DNA of 21,938 bases, from assembly GCA_027010905.1 (NCBI GenBank), contig JALVBA010000243.1, positions 1 through 21,938 of the forward strand. Reading direction: 5' to 3'. A program made the translations under genes and the position numbers. Origin of the DNA: Marinilabiliaceae bacterium (GTDB taxonomy: Bacteria > Bacteroidota > Bacteroidia > Bacteroidales > Marinilabiliaceae). The notes beneath the pieces were generated by a model. It did not search any database and was not told the DNA's origin. It was given only the letters and a program-made list of their open reading frames with translations. The first letter of the stretch is position 1. Each line of letters opens with the position of its first letter. Positions 8,091-15,737 of the stretch are shown here, piece after piece.

Positions 8091-9434
8091 ATGCGAAAAC
8101 TATATTTACTTGGGTTATCTATTATACTCTCCCTTTCTGTCTACTCACAAGATAACATTATAGATGAGGTAATTGCTGTTGTTGGTGATAATGCAATTTT
8201 AAAATCTGAGATAGAACATCAGTATCAACAGGCATTAAGTGAAGGAACAACCTACTCGGGAGATATAAAATGTCACCTTTTTGAGCAAGCTCTCATTCAA
8301 AGTTTAATGCTTAATCAGGCCGACTTAGATAGTGTAGAGATTAGTCAGAATGAGGTGGTAAATCAGGTAGATGCCCGTATGAACTACATCATCCAACAGA
8401 TTGGGGATAAAGATAAGCTGGAGGAGTATTTTAACAAATCTATTCTTCAGTTTAAAATTGAGATGATGGAGACTGTAAGAAAACAGATGCTGGCTCAGAG
8501 AATGAAGGGAGAGATAACAAAAGATATCACTATTACTCCTTCTGAGATACGTACCTACTTCAGGAAACTTCCTCAGGATAGTTTACCCATGGTACCAACC
8601 CTGTACGAGCTAAATCAGATATTAATATTCCCACGGGTTGAACAAGAGGAGATAGACAGGGTAAAAAAACAGCTGAGAGGGTTTCAGAAGGAGATTAATG
8701 AGGGGCGTGACTTTGCAACAATAGCAGTTCTCTACTCCGAAGACCCTGGCTCTGCAACCCGTGGTGGTGACCTGGGATGGATGACACCAAGCCAGCTTAT
8801 CCCTGAATTTGCTGCTGTTGCCTTTAACCTTACCGATAAAAATAAAGTATCTAAAATTGTAGAGACCGAATATGGTTATCATATAATTCAACTAATCGAC
8901 CGTAAAGGAGACCGTATTAATGTACGTCATATCCTGTTAAAACCAAAGATCTCGGATGGTGCTCGAAAAGATGCATTAAACAGGCTTGATTCAATAAAGA
9001 CATTCATTACTGAAGATAAATTGTCATTTGAAGAGGCTGCACTACGTTTTTCTATGGATAAAGACACCCGTGCTAATGGTGGAGTTCTGGTTAATCCAAA
9101 TACCGGTAATGGCAAGTTCGAGATAGGCGATATCCCTCCTCAAATGAACAAAGCAATTCAGGGCTTTAATGTTGGCGACATATCACAACCATTTAAGATG
9201 ATTGATGAGCGAAAAGGAAAAGAGACTTACAGAATTGTTTTGCTGAAGGATAAATCGGCTCCACACCGCGCCAGCCTGCGTAACGACTACCAGTTACTAA
9301 AAGGAATGCTTGAAACGAAGAAACGGGAAAATGTAATTAATTCATGGATTAAAGAAAAACAGAGAACAACATACATAACAATTGATGAAAAATGGTTAAA
9401 TTGTGATTTTGAATATAATGGTTGGGTAAAATAA
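8091..9434 (+). CDS. surA: SurA-type periplasmic chaperone/peptidylprolyl isomerase
   Basis: Periplasmic chaperone of 447 aa that would escort unfolded outer-membrane proteins to the BAM complex. The ATG at 8091 gives a clean signal peptide (MRKLYLLGLSIILSLSVYSQ); a frame-extending TTG 15 bases upstream is less likely. The SurA N-terminal signature DEVIAVVGDNAILKSEI lies at 25-41 and the chaperone helices run to about 165. Parvulin domain 1 covers about 172-270 (LNQILI, then RGGDLGWM at 224-231, then YGYHIIQLID). Parvulin domain 2 covers about 277-387 (VRHILLKP) but is divergent: NGGVLVNPNTGNG replaces the usual GGDLGW centre, so it may have lost catalysis. The order signal-N-P1-P2-C matches E. 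coli SurA (428 aa). The following lipoprotein gene begins almost at its stop. Confidence 0.93.
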   Translation: MRKLYLLGLSIILSLSVYSQDNIIDEVIAVVGDNAILKSEIEHQYQQALSEGTTYSGDIKCHLFEQALIQSLMLNQADLDSVEISQNEVVNQVDARMNYIIQQIGDKDKLEEYFNKSILQFKIEMMETVRKQMLAQRMKGEITKDITITPSEIRTYFRKLPQDSLPMVPTLYELNQILIFPRVEQEEIDRVKKQLRGFQKEINEGRDFATIAVLYSEDPGSATRGGDLGWMTPSQLIPEFAAVAFNLTDKNKVSKIVETEYGYHIIQLIDRKGDRINVRHILLKPKISDGARKDALNRLDSIKTFITEDKLSFEEAALRFSMDKDTRANGGVLVNPNTGNGKFEIGDIPPQMNKAIQGFNVGDISQPFKMIDERKGKETYRIVLLKDKSAPHRASLRNDYQLLKGMLETKKRENVINSWIKEKQRTTYITIDEKWLNCDFEYNGWVK

Positions 9435-9442
9435 CAATACTC

Positions 9443-10423
9443 TTGAACTATTCTAAATACATATTTCGAGTATATTTAACTTTGAGTGTATTAGTAGTAA
9501 TCAGTCTTTTGTTTTCATGCTCAAAAGAGGTCTATAACCTCTCTGTCAATACGGTAATTGCTGATGCTGATACAAAACAGGTAGTGAATGGTGCATATTT
9601 CGACATTACATGTATCTATCAGAATAATATTGACAAATCTCTTGCCGAACATAAAAAAATGCAAAGTAACCAAAATGGTGCTGTCTCCCTCTCCTTTGAT
9701 AAAGGTTATATGCTAAAGGTGAAAGTCTCACGTTCAGGATACCTGAATTACGAAGACAAGCTTCTGGCAAGAAAAGGATTTGCGGATACTCTGTTTTTAG
9801 TGAAAGAGCCCGGAAAAACAGATCTCTCTCTATCTATACTTTCGGGATACGACCTAACAGAGAGCACTCCTTACATCAGAATTAAAAAAGACATCTCTCA
9901 GGAAGTAAAAGAGAAAAATCAACCTATTGAGATTTGGGGATTTGATTTTATAAATAATAAACCCACTTCAAATCTGGATAGTGCCGACATCTGGATAGAT
10001 CCGAAATCAACCAATAACTCAATTATTTTCAAGGCAAGCAGTAACGGTGGCATATACCCTGTTTTCGAACATGAGTTAAGCCAGTCCTTCTTTCTGGAGA
10101 TGGAGAATGTACCTGAGCTGAAGTACTACAGTAGTCATAAAACAACAGGTGCGGAGAAAGGCTTTTTTGTTCGCTGCAGAGACGGGATAAGAGTTGTGAA
10201 AATGATTCCCGAAGATTACCTGTGTGTTGTTAAGTACTCTGATAAAGACCAGGAGATTGTAGAGTCCGGAGTTAGACTTAATTACATAATTCAAAAAGAT
10301 ACTGCAAATTCAAATAAATTCCCCTTAGTCCTTATCTATGAACTTCTTAATAAAGCTCAAAACACCTCTTTAAACCGTGTTGACAAGGCAGGTATTGAGT
10401 TAATCTCTGAAAAATTAAGATAA
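9443..10423 (+). CDS. Unassigned lipoprotein between surA and the LptA-like gene
   Basis: I do not recognise this family. The frame has no early ATG: candidate starts are TTG at 9443 (chosen; 326 aa, eight bases after the surA stop) or TTG at 9422 (333 aa, overlapping surA by 13 bases). From 9443 the protein opens with a charged N region, a hydrophobic stretch and the lipobox LFSC, giving a lipidated cysteine at residue 26. Residues about 35-120 have the look of a beta-sandwich of the carboxypeptidase-regulatory type (TKQVVNGAYFDI, then NGAVSLSF, then a GY motif), but this is a weak call. The remainder is mixed, with Ser/Asn/Lys-rich loops. Its tight position inside an envelope-assembly operon suggests a periplasmic or outer-membrane-anchored accessory role in protein or lipopolysaccharide delivery; that is inference from context only. 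Confidence 0.75.
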   Translation: MNYSKYIFRVYLTLSVLVVISLLFSCSKEVYNLSVNTVIADADTKQVVNGAYFDITCIYQNNIDKSLAEHKKMQSNQNGAVSLSFDKGYMLKVKVSRSGYLNYEDKLLARKGFADTLFLVKEPGKTDLSLSILSGYDLTESTPYIRIKKDISQEVKEKNQPIEIWGFDFINNKPTSNLDSADIWIDPKSTNNSIIFKASSNGGIYPVFEHELSQSFFLEMENVPELKYYSSHKTTGAEKGFFVRCRDGIRVVKMIPEDYLCVVKYSDKDQEIVESGVRLNYIIQKDTANSNKFPLVLIYELLNKAQNTSLNRVDKAGIELISEKLR

Positions 10424-10451
10424 CATCTGATATTTTTAAGTTTATATTTAC

Positions 10452-10459
10452 CATTTTTG
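10452..10459 (+). promoter_or_regulatory. Weak -7-like box (CATTTTTG) before the LptA-like gene
   Basis: One mismatch to TAnnTTTG and followed by C, about 25 bases before the ATG. No -33 element is visible. It may be an extra promoter for the last gene of the operon. Confidence 0.25.
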
Positions 10460-10484
10460 CAAGCACAAATCGCTAAACAGGAAC

Positions 10485-12098
10485 ATGAGAATATTACAAA
10501 TCTTTTTTCTCTTTGTTATATTTGCAACTCACCCAGCATTCGGACAGAACAGCCCCGAAAAGGTAAAGAAGATTCTGGTTACCGGAAATCAATTGATTCA
10601 TGATGCTTCAATGGGTGACAATGTGCAGCTGATTTTGGGAAATGTAGTGATTACCCATGGCAATATTATCATGTACTGCGATAGTGCATATCAATACAAC
10701 GACTCAAACAGAGTAGAAGCCTACAATAATATTCATATCATCCAGAATGATTCTATTCACCTCTATGGAGATTTCCTTGATTATGAGGGAAACATTGGAT
10801 TAGTTAAGATACGTAGGAATGTGAGACTGACAAAAAAGGAGATGGTTCTTACAACCGATTTTCTCGACTATGACCGTAATAAGGATTTCGCATACTATTA
10901 TGACGGTGGGAAAATTGTTGATGGTGGAAATGTATTGACCAGTAAGCTGGGATATTTTTACTCGAATAACAACGAAGTTTTCTTTAAAGATTCGGTGGTT
11001 GCGGAGAATAAAAGATATACAATCTTCTCTGATACTCTAATGTATAACACAACATCTAAAGTGACAAAGATTCTTGGCCCCACCTTCATCGTTGGCGAAG
11101 ATAATTTGATATATTCGGAGGATGGGTACTATGACACTTCAAACGACATCTCTAATCTTCGTAAGAACAGCTATATAGAGGGTGAGAACACACTACTAAA
11201 AGGGGACACAATATACTATGACCGCAAAAGCGGCTTTGGTGAAGTGTTTGGCAATATGGAGCTGATAGACACCGCCAACAACATAACCATTAAAGGGGAT
11301 TACGGCTACTATAATGAACTTACAAAAAAGGCTTTCGCCATAAAAAAGGCTACTCTTCTACAGGTTTATCACGGAGATACGCTATTCCTTCATGCCGACA
11401 CTCTGCGGATAGACCCGGTAGAGGATACTATTACCAATACCGATAATAAACTATTAAGGGCTTACCACCATGTTAAATTTTTCAGGCACGATATGCAAGG
11501 CCGTTGCGACTCTATGGTTTATGATTTCAGAGTCTCGATAAATATTTTTTACAAAGAGCCTGTTTTGTGGGCTATGGGAAACCAGATGACTGCACAGGTC
11601 ATAAAGCTATATTCACGCGACCAAACCATCTACAAAGCTAAGTTGGAGAACGGAGCCTTCATCATTGCTCCTGACGATACACTCTTTTTTAATCAGCTAA
11701 AGGGTAAAGATATGGTTGGCTACATAAAGGATAATAGCCTTTACAAGATTGATGTGGAAGGGAATGCACAAACAATATATTACCCACGGGATAACGGCCT
11801 TGTTATAGGGGCTAACAAAGCCGAAAGTAGTGATATGACAATACACCTCGACCATGGGAAAATTGATGATATAATAATGCGAAAATCTCCCAATGGAACA
11901 CTTAAACCTCCAATCTTTCTTACCGAAAAGGAGTCGTCGTTAACAGGGTTCAGATGGCTTGAAGATTACAGGCCTAAAAACAAAATGGATATTTATATTA
12001 AGAATGAACTGCCAAAGAATGAAGAGGTAACAAATATTTACGAGGGATTTCAGATAGAAGATATAAATACGGTAGCACCCACGAAAGATAAAAAATAA
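10485..12098 (+). CDS. OstA/LptA-like lipopolysaccharide transport protein
   Basis: A 537-aa exported protein with a signal peptide (residues 1-21, ending AFGQ). Nearly the whole mature sequence consists of short alternating strands with recurring motifs such as GDxxYY, DTLxY and Y(Y/D)xxxN, the pattern of the OstA/LptA/LptD N-terminal beta-jellyroll (beta-taco) that carries lipopolysaccharide through the periplasm. The first unit (about 26-170: LVTGNQLIHDA, then LxGNVVITHGN, then YxYNDSNRVEAYNNI) is closest to the OstA domain. E. coli LptA has 185 residues, so this is about three times longer and would contain several stacked units. A Lys-rich tail ends the protein. It is the last gene of the cluster: its TAA overlaps the first two bases of the terminator stem. 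Confidence 0.85.
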   Translation: MRILQIFFLFVIFATHPAFGQNSPEKVKKILVTGNQLIHDASMGDNVQLILGNVVITHGNIIMYCDSAYQYNDSNRVEAYNNIHIIQNDSIHLYGDFLDYEGNIGLVKIRRNVRLTKKEMVLTTDFLDYDRNKDFAYYYDGGKIVDGGNVLTSKLGYFYSNNNEVFFKDSVVAENKRYTIFSDTLMYNTTSKVTKILGPTFIVGEDNLIYSEDGYYDTSNDISNLRKNSYIEGENTLLKGDTIYYDRKSGFGEVFGNMELIDTANNITIKGDYGYYNELTKKAFAIKKATLLQVYHGDTLFLHADTLRIDPVEDTITNTDNKLLRAYHHVKFFRHDMQGRCDSMVYDFRVSINIFYKEPVLWAMGNQMTAQVIKLYSRDQTIYKAKLENGAFIIAPDDTLFFNQLKGKDMVGYIKDNSLYKIDVEGNAQTIYYPRDNGLVIGANKAESSDMTIHLDHGKIDDIIMRKSPNGTLKPPIFLTEKESSLTGFRWLEDYRPKNKMDIYIKNELPKNEEVTNIYEGFQIEDINTVAPTKDKK

Positions 12099-12126
12099 AA
12101 AAGGAACTTTAAAAAGTTCCTTTTTT
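12097..12126. terminator. Strong bidirectional intrinsic terminator
   Basis: Perfect 13-bp stem (AAAAAAGGAACTT, 12097-12109, with AAGTTCCTTTTTT, 12114-12126) and a TAAA loop, with an A tract on one side and a T tract on the other. It lies between the stop codons of two convergent genes and would stop transcription from both directions. Confidence 0.92.
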
Positions 12127-12127
12127 A

Positions 12128-12349
12128 TTAATATTCATCTTCATTAAAAAAGAAATCTTCTTTGGAGGGATAATCCGGCCAGATATCCTCAATACTTTCA
12201 AAAATCTCACCATCATCTTCAATATCCTGCAGGTTTTCAATAACTTCAAGAGGGGCACCCGAACGAATTGCGAAATCAATAAGTTCGTCCTTAGAAGCCG
12301 GCCAAGGTGCATCTTCCAACTTTGATGCTAATTCAAGTGTCCAATACAT
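12128..12349 (-). CDS. DUF2795-type small acidic protein
   Basis: A 73-aa, strongly acidic cytoplasmic protein (MYWTLELASKLEDAPWPASK at the start, FFFNEDEY at the end) that I recognise as a family conserved almost unchanged across Bacteroidota and labelled DUF2795 domain protein. The central segment (DELIDFAIRSGAPLEVIENL) has the look of a small helical fold; the tail carries the aromatic-acidic motif DIWPDYPSKEDFFF. No function is established to my knowledge. It starts with ATG at 12349, lies 72 bases downstream of the cobalamin adenosyltransferase with no clear terminator between, and probably ends the same transcript at 12097-12126. A second, basic reading frame covering the same bases is a shadow. 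Confidence 0.92.
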   Translation of the reverse strand: MYWTLELASKLEDAPWPASKDELIDFAIRSGAPLEVIENLQDIEDDGEIFESIEDIWPDYPSKEDFFFNEDEY

Positions 12350-12421
12350 ATTATTTAACTTAATATTCCTATTTACTTTTAATATCTCAATTATTTGCGA
12401 AATTATAAAAAAAAATGAATA

Positions 12422-12973
12422 TTACAACTTTGAATCCCATTGAATTTCATCAGCACCAAAATAGTTTGTCAAGTGACGCGATAACACAAAAAGAAAGTCA
12501 GACAGCCGATTGAGATACCTGACGACCCAACTATCAATCTCATACACATCCCGAATATCTATTACTCTTCGCTCAGCCCTTCTGCAAACCGTACGTGCTA
12601 CGTGACAGACTCCTGTTGCCTGATGCCCTCCCGGTAGTATAAAACCCTTTAACGGTGCAAGTGACCCTTCAAGTTTATCCATCTCCTTTTCTAACAACTC
12701 AATTCTAACCTCATCGAGTTTAAAATCTGACCTCATTTTTGAAACAGATATATCGACAGCCAGATATGAACCAATTTTAAACAGCTGATTCTGTATGTCT
12801 ATCAATATCTCCTTTAAATCTTCCTCCCGAATATACGAACGTAACAGCCCCACATAGCTGTTGAGTTCATCCACTGTTCCATAAGCTTCGAGCCTGACAT
12901 CATTTTTGGCAACTCTGGTTCCTCCAATCAGGCTCGTCTTACCCTTATCTCCTGTCTTTGTGTATATTTTCAT
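12422..12973 (-). CDS. PduO-type ATP:cob(I)alamin adenosyltransferase
   Basis: A 183-aa cytoplasmic enzyme that transfers the adenosyl group of ATP to cob(I)alamin (or cobinamide/cobyrinate) to make coenzyme B12 for enzymes such as methylmalonyl-CoA mutase. Family motifs are all present: the N-terminal ATP-binding TKTGDKGKTSL (5-15), VDELNS (34-39), FILPGG (111-116), ARTVCRRAER (126-135) and RYLNRLSDFLFVLSR (152-166). Length is normal. I take the ATG at 12973; a GTG one codon upstream is possible. The start overlaps the TGA of the upstream DsbD-alpha-like gene by one base (TGATG), which suggests translational coupling. No corrinoid biosynthesis or B12-dependent mutase gene lies in the window and I see no cobalamin riboswitch upstream. 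Confidence 0.95.
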   Translation of the reverse strand: MKIYTKTGDKGKTSLIGGTRVAKNDVRLEAYGTVDELNSYVGLLRSYIREEDLKEILIDIQNQLFKIGSYLAVDISVSKMRSDFKLDEVRIELLEKEMDKLEGSLAPLKGFILPGGHQATGVCHVARTVCRRAERRVIDIRDVYEIDSWVVRYLNRLSDFLFVLSRHLTNYFGADEIQWDSKL

Positions 12974-13428
12974 CACTTCACCTCAAAACTAAATTCAATC
13001 TCATCGGGAGGAAGGCACGACTCATCATTGCAAGTCATAAACTCAACATACCCCTTAATTGTAGCCGGACGTTTTAATATTCTCACATTATGGCTAATGG
13101 TAGCTTTCTTCTTAAAATAGGGCACTTCTATATCAAACACATCATCATGCTTAACTACAGGCTTGGTATCCTCAATGGTTCTCTTCACGGGGCGAAATGT
13201 ATCATTCGATTCAAGAACCAAATTCGTAGGAAATGGTCCGTTTTCCGGAACAGAAATCCCATACATCTTCCAACCCTCCTGTATGGTTGCATGAGCAATT
13301 ACTTTTACTTCATACCTATTTATCTCTTTTATCTCAAAAGTCCACTTTACAGGCTTTTGAGTTTGAGATTTTACAACAGTTGTGCTGGCAATAAGTGCCA
13401 CAATAAAAAATAGTGCAAGATTTTTCAT
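12973..13428 (-). CDS. Exported DsbD-alpha-like (DsbD N-terminal domain) protein
   Basis: A 151-aa protein with a signal peptide (about 1-22, ending VVKSQ) and one immunoglobulin-like domain resembling the N-terminal alpha domain of the thiol:disulfide interchange protein DsbD. The pattern EGWKMYGISVPENGPFP (51-67) matches that family, and the C-terminal YVEFMTCNDESCLPPDEIEF carries a likely redox pair at Cys133 and Cys138 (C-x4-C; E. coli DsbD has C-x5-C). The membrane beta domain and thioredoxin-like gamma domain of full DsbD are absent, so it must work with a separate electron donor or have another role. It heads a - strand unit with the cobalamin adenosyltransferase. A near-consensus -7 box on the - strand (TAGTTTAG, 13455-13462) would start transcription about 20 bases upstream. 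Confidence 0.85.
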   Translation of the reverse strand: MKNLALFFIVALIASTTVVKSQTQKPVKWTFEIKEINRYEVKVIAHATIQEGWKMYGISVPENGPFPTNLVLESNDTFRPVKRTIEDTKPVVKHDDVFDIEVPYFKKKATISHNVRILKRPATIKGYVEFMTCNDESCLPPDEIEFSFEVK

Positions 13429-13493
13429 CTCTTAATAATTTTAGTTGGATAAAACTAAACTATTTTTTTAATAATATATTAAGCAAGGTTTAT

Positions 13494-13501
13494 TATTTTT
13501 G
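13494..13501 (+). promoter_or_regulatory. -7 box (TATTTTTG) immediately upstream of the porin start
   Basis: Exact TAnnTTTG followed by C, ending only six bases before the porin ATG at 13508. If used, transcription would begin at about 13506-13508, giving a leaderless or nearly leaderless mRNA. No TTG -33 element is visible. Confidence 0.45.
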
Positions 13502-13507
13502 CAGCCA

Positions 13508-15664
13508 ATGAAGAAAGTAGTTTTATTATTAATGCTCGTTGTTATTTTTCCTGCAATTACTTTTGCTCAGGGTCGCAACCCTGCGGAGAGGCGAAATCCT
13601 ATGACAGGTAGAGGTGGTGGATTAGGCAGCTCTTCAAGAGGAGCTCAATCTTCGGAAGAGCTGGAAGATGCACCCGTAATAAAACAGGAGATTAAGAATT
13701 GGGTTTTAACCGACGATTTCACCTTTGCAGACTCTGTTGATGTGGATACTATTACCACAGGAGTACAGTTACACAACCCCATTTTCCATAAGAGCATCGC
13801 TTACATTCAGACCGGGAATCTGGGTTCTCCCTATCAATCACAAATTATCAGTGACCAGAAATGGAGAAATCAGTTTATTTTTCACAACTCCCTGCCATAC
13901 TACTTTCCCACTCCTGAAGATAAAGTGTTTTACAATACCCGAACACCTTACACAAATTTATTATATCAGTCTGGAGGCCCTAAACGGAGGTCGGAAGAGG
14001 TGGTTGGGGTACTATTCACACAAAATGTCAATAAAGATTTTAATATAGGTCTGAAATATAATCTATACTCAACAACAGGATTTTACAATGCTCAAAACAT
14101 AAATAATCGAAATATAAGTCTATTTGCCAGCTATTCAGGACAGAAGTATGCAATACACACTGCCTTACTGCTTAACAGCACTAAGCAATCTGAAAATGGA
14201 GGAATTTTTAATGATGGCTTTGTAATACATGGCGATAAGTATCCTTTTGAGCAGCCTGAAAATATCCCGGTAAACTTTACAACTGCAGGAAGCAAGATAA
14301 ATAATTTTAGGGTTTTCATTAATCAATCTCTTGGATTAGGATCGATAAAGATTAAAAAGAAAAATACAGACATTGTAGAAGAGGAGGAGGTTGTGGCTTT
14401 TAATGACACGCTGAATATCATGGAGGGCAGCAAGGACTCCTTAATGGCAAATCTTACCCTTCCTGAGCCACTTACCGAAGAGCTTGCCACCCTGCCAATT
14501 AGCACTGTATATTATACTCTGCAATACGAACACGACAAAAGAGAGTATTCAATAGATGACCTTCAGCAGTACATGGCACCTAATATTGAAAAACCCTATT
14601 ATAACAATGTCTACATCGACTCTCTTCAAACTCGTGACTCAGTAAGATACAATGAGCTGACAAACACTTTTCAACTAAAATTTAATGAGGAGGCTAACTC
14701 GCTCTTTAAGTTTGGTGTTCGTGTTTTCATTTCAAACTCTATCAAACTCTATCGGATGCCAGCAGCTTCATACTACGACCCCGATGATAGAGAGTTTACT
14801 CCTCAATACCTAAGAAGTGACACTACACTTGTAACCTCTTTTTTAGGAGGTCAGATATTTAAAAACCTTGGGAAGAATTTCTGGTGGAATGCCGGAATTA
14901 AGTTCTATTTTCAGGGCTATAGGGCAGGAGACACCGAGCTTACAGGAAAAATCAACAGCAGTTTTAAAATCAGCAGGAAAGATACTGCCGGAGTATTTGC
15001 TGAAGGAGGATTCTATCTGACCTCTCCTGAATTGTTTCAGAACAAATACTTCTCAAATCATATTAAATGGGATAACGATTTCAGAACTCAAAAAACACTA
15101 CGTGTGCGTGGAGGGCTAAGAATACCAACCCGCAGGCTAGAGCTAAGTGCTGAGCTAAGGTCAATTACCGATCATATCTATTGGAATAATGAGGCTCTAC
15201 CTGATCAGGAGTCCGGATTTATTCAAATTATTGAACTATCGTTAAGCAAACACTTTATATGGGCCAGAGTCCACAGTCTAAACAGGCTTGTTTACCAAAT
15301 GACAAGTATGCCTGAGGTGATTCCTCTACCTGATTTTGCAGGATACAGCTCAAACTATTATGAGAACAAGCTATTTAAAGTGCTGACCTTTCAGATTGGT
15401 TTCGACCTAAGATATCACACCAAATACTACACCCCAACATATATGCCTGCTACTGGACAGTTTCACACTCAGAATGTAAGAAAAGTTGGCAACTATCCGT
15501 TTATCGACCTGTTTCTTAATTTTCAGCTGAAACGTGCTCGTATCTTTGTAAAGTTAGACCATGCAAATCAGGGTTTTACTGGGTTCGACTATTTTCATAC
15601 CACCGGATATCCGGCTAATCCCCGAAGTATAAAATTTGGCGTTTCGTGGAATTTTTATAACTAA
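13508..15664 (+). CDS. Putative porin, Porin_10-like outer-membrane protein
   Basis: A 718-aa outer-membrane protein of the type usually annotated as putative porin in Bacteroidota. The ATG at 13508 gives a signal peptide (MKKVVLLLMLVVIFPAITFAQ); an in-frame TTG nine bases earlier is less likely. The mature N terminus is a flexible Gly/Arg/Ser segment (about 22-50), followed by WVLTDDF and LHNPIFHKSIAYIQTGNLG, which I associate with this family. Beta strands rich in Tyr/Phe fill the rest, with a long acidic loop at about 285-330 (EEEEVV, then NLTLPEPLTEEL). It ends GVSWNFYN, a barrel-like C terminus. It diverges from the DsbD-alpha-like gene across 79 bases. Substrate unknown. Confidence 0.82.
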   Translation: MKKVVLLLMLVVIFPAITFAQGRNPAERRNPMTGRGGGLGSSSRGAQSSEELEDAPVIKQEIKNWVLTDDFTFADSVDVDTITTGVQLHNPIFHKSIAYIQTGNLGSPYQSQIISDQKWRNQFIFHNSLPYYFPTPEDKVFYNTRTPYTNLLYQSGGPKRRSEEVVGVLFTQNVNKDFNIGLKYNLYSTTGFYNAQNINNRNISLFASYSGQKYAIHTALLLNSTKQSENGGIFNDGFVIHGDKYPFEQPENIPVNFTTAGSKINNFRVFINQSLGLGSIKIKKKNTDIVEEEEVVAFNDTLNIMEGSKDSLMANLTLPEPLTEELATLPISTVYYTLQYEHDKREYSIDDLQQYMAPNIEKPYYNNVYIDSLQTRDSVRYNELTNTFQLKFNEEANSLFKFGVRVFISNSIKLYRMPAASYYDPDDREFTPQYLRSDTTLVTSFLGGQIFKNLGKNFWWNAGIKFYFQGYRAGDTELTGKINSSFKISRKDTAGVFAEGGFYLTSPELFQNKYFSNHIKWDNDFRTQKTLRVRGGLRIPTRRLELSAELRSITDHIYWNNEALPDQESGFIQIIELSLSKHFIWARVHSLNRLVYQMTSMPEVIPLPDFAGYSSNYYENKLFKVLTFQIGFDLRYHTKYYTPTYMPATGQFHTQNVRKVGNYPFIDLFLNFQLKRARIFVKLDHANQGFTGFDYFHTTGYPANPRSIKFGVSWNFYN

Positions 15665-15683
15665 ACGAGAACTTTCTCGTTTA
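15662..15683 (+). terminator. Hairpin overlapping the porin stop codon, possible weak terminator
   Basis: TAAACGAGA (15662-15670) pairs perfectly with TCTCGTTTA (15675-15683) around a 4-nt loop. The stem includes the TAA stop. Only a short T stretch lies in the 3' arm and no U tract follows, so termination may be inefficient or the hairpin may protect the 3' end. Confidence 0.5.
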
Positions 15684-15737
15684 ACAATTAATAGACACTC
15701 AATGGTTAATGTATTTTAAAAATAGAGCCGGTTAAGT

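Noticed and set aside
12109..12312. A 67-aa - strand reading frame overlapping the DUF2795 gene.
   Set aside because: It is in another frame of the same bases, runs into the terminator stem, and the DUF2795 frame is a recognised conserved protein.
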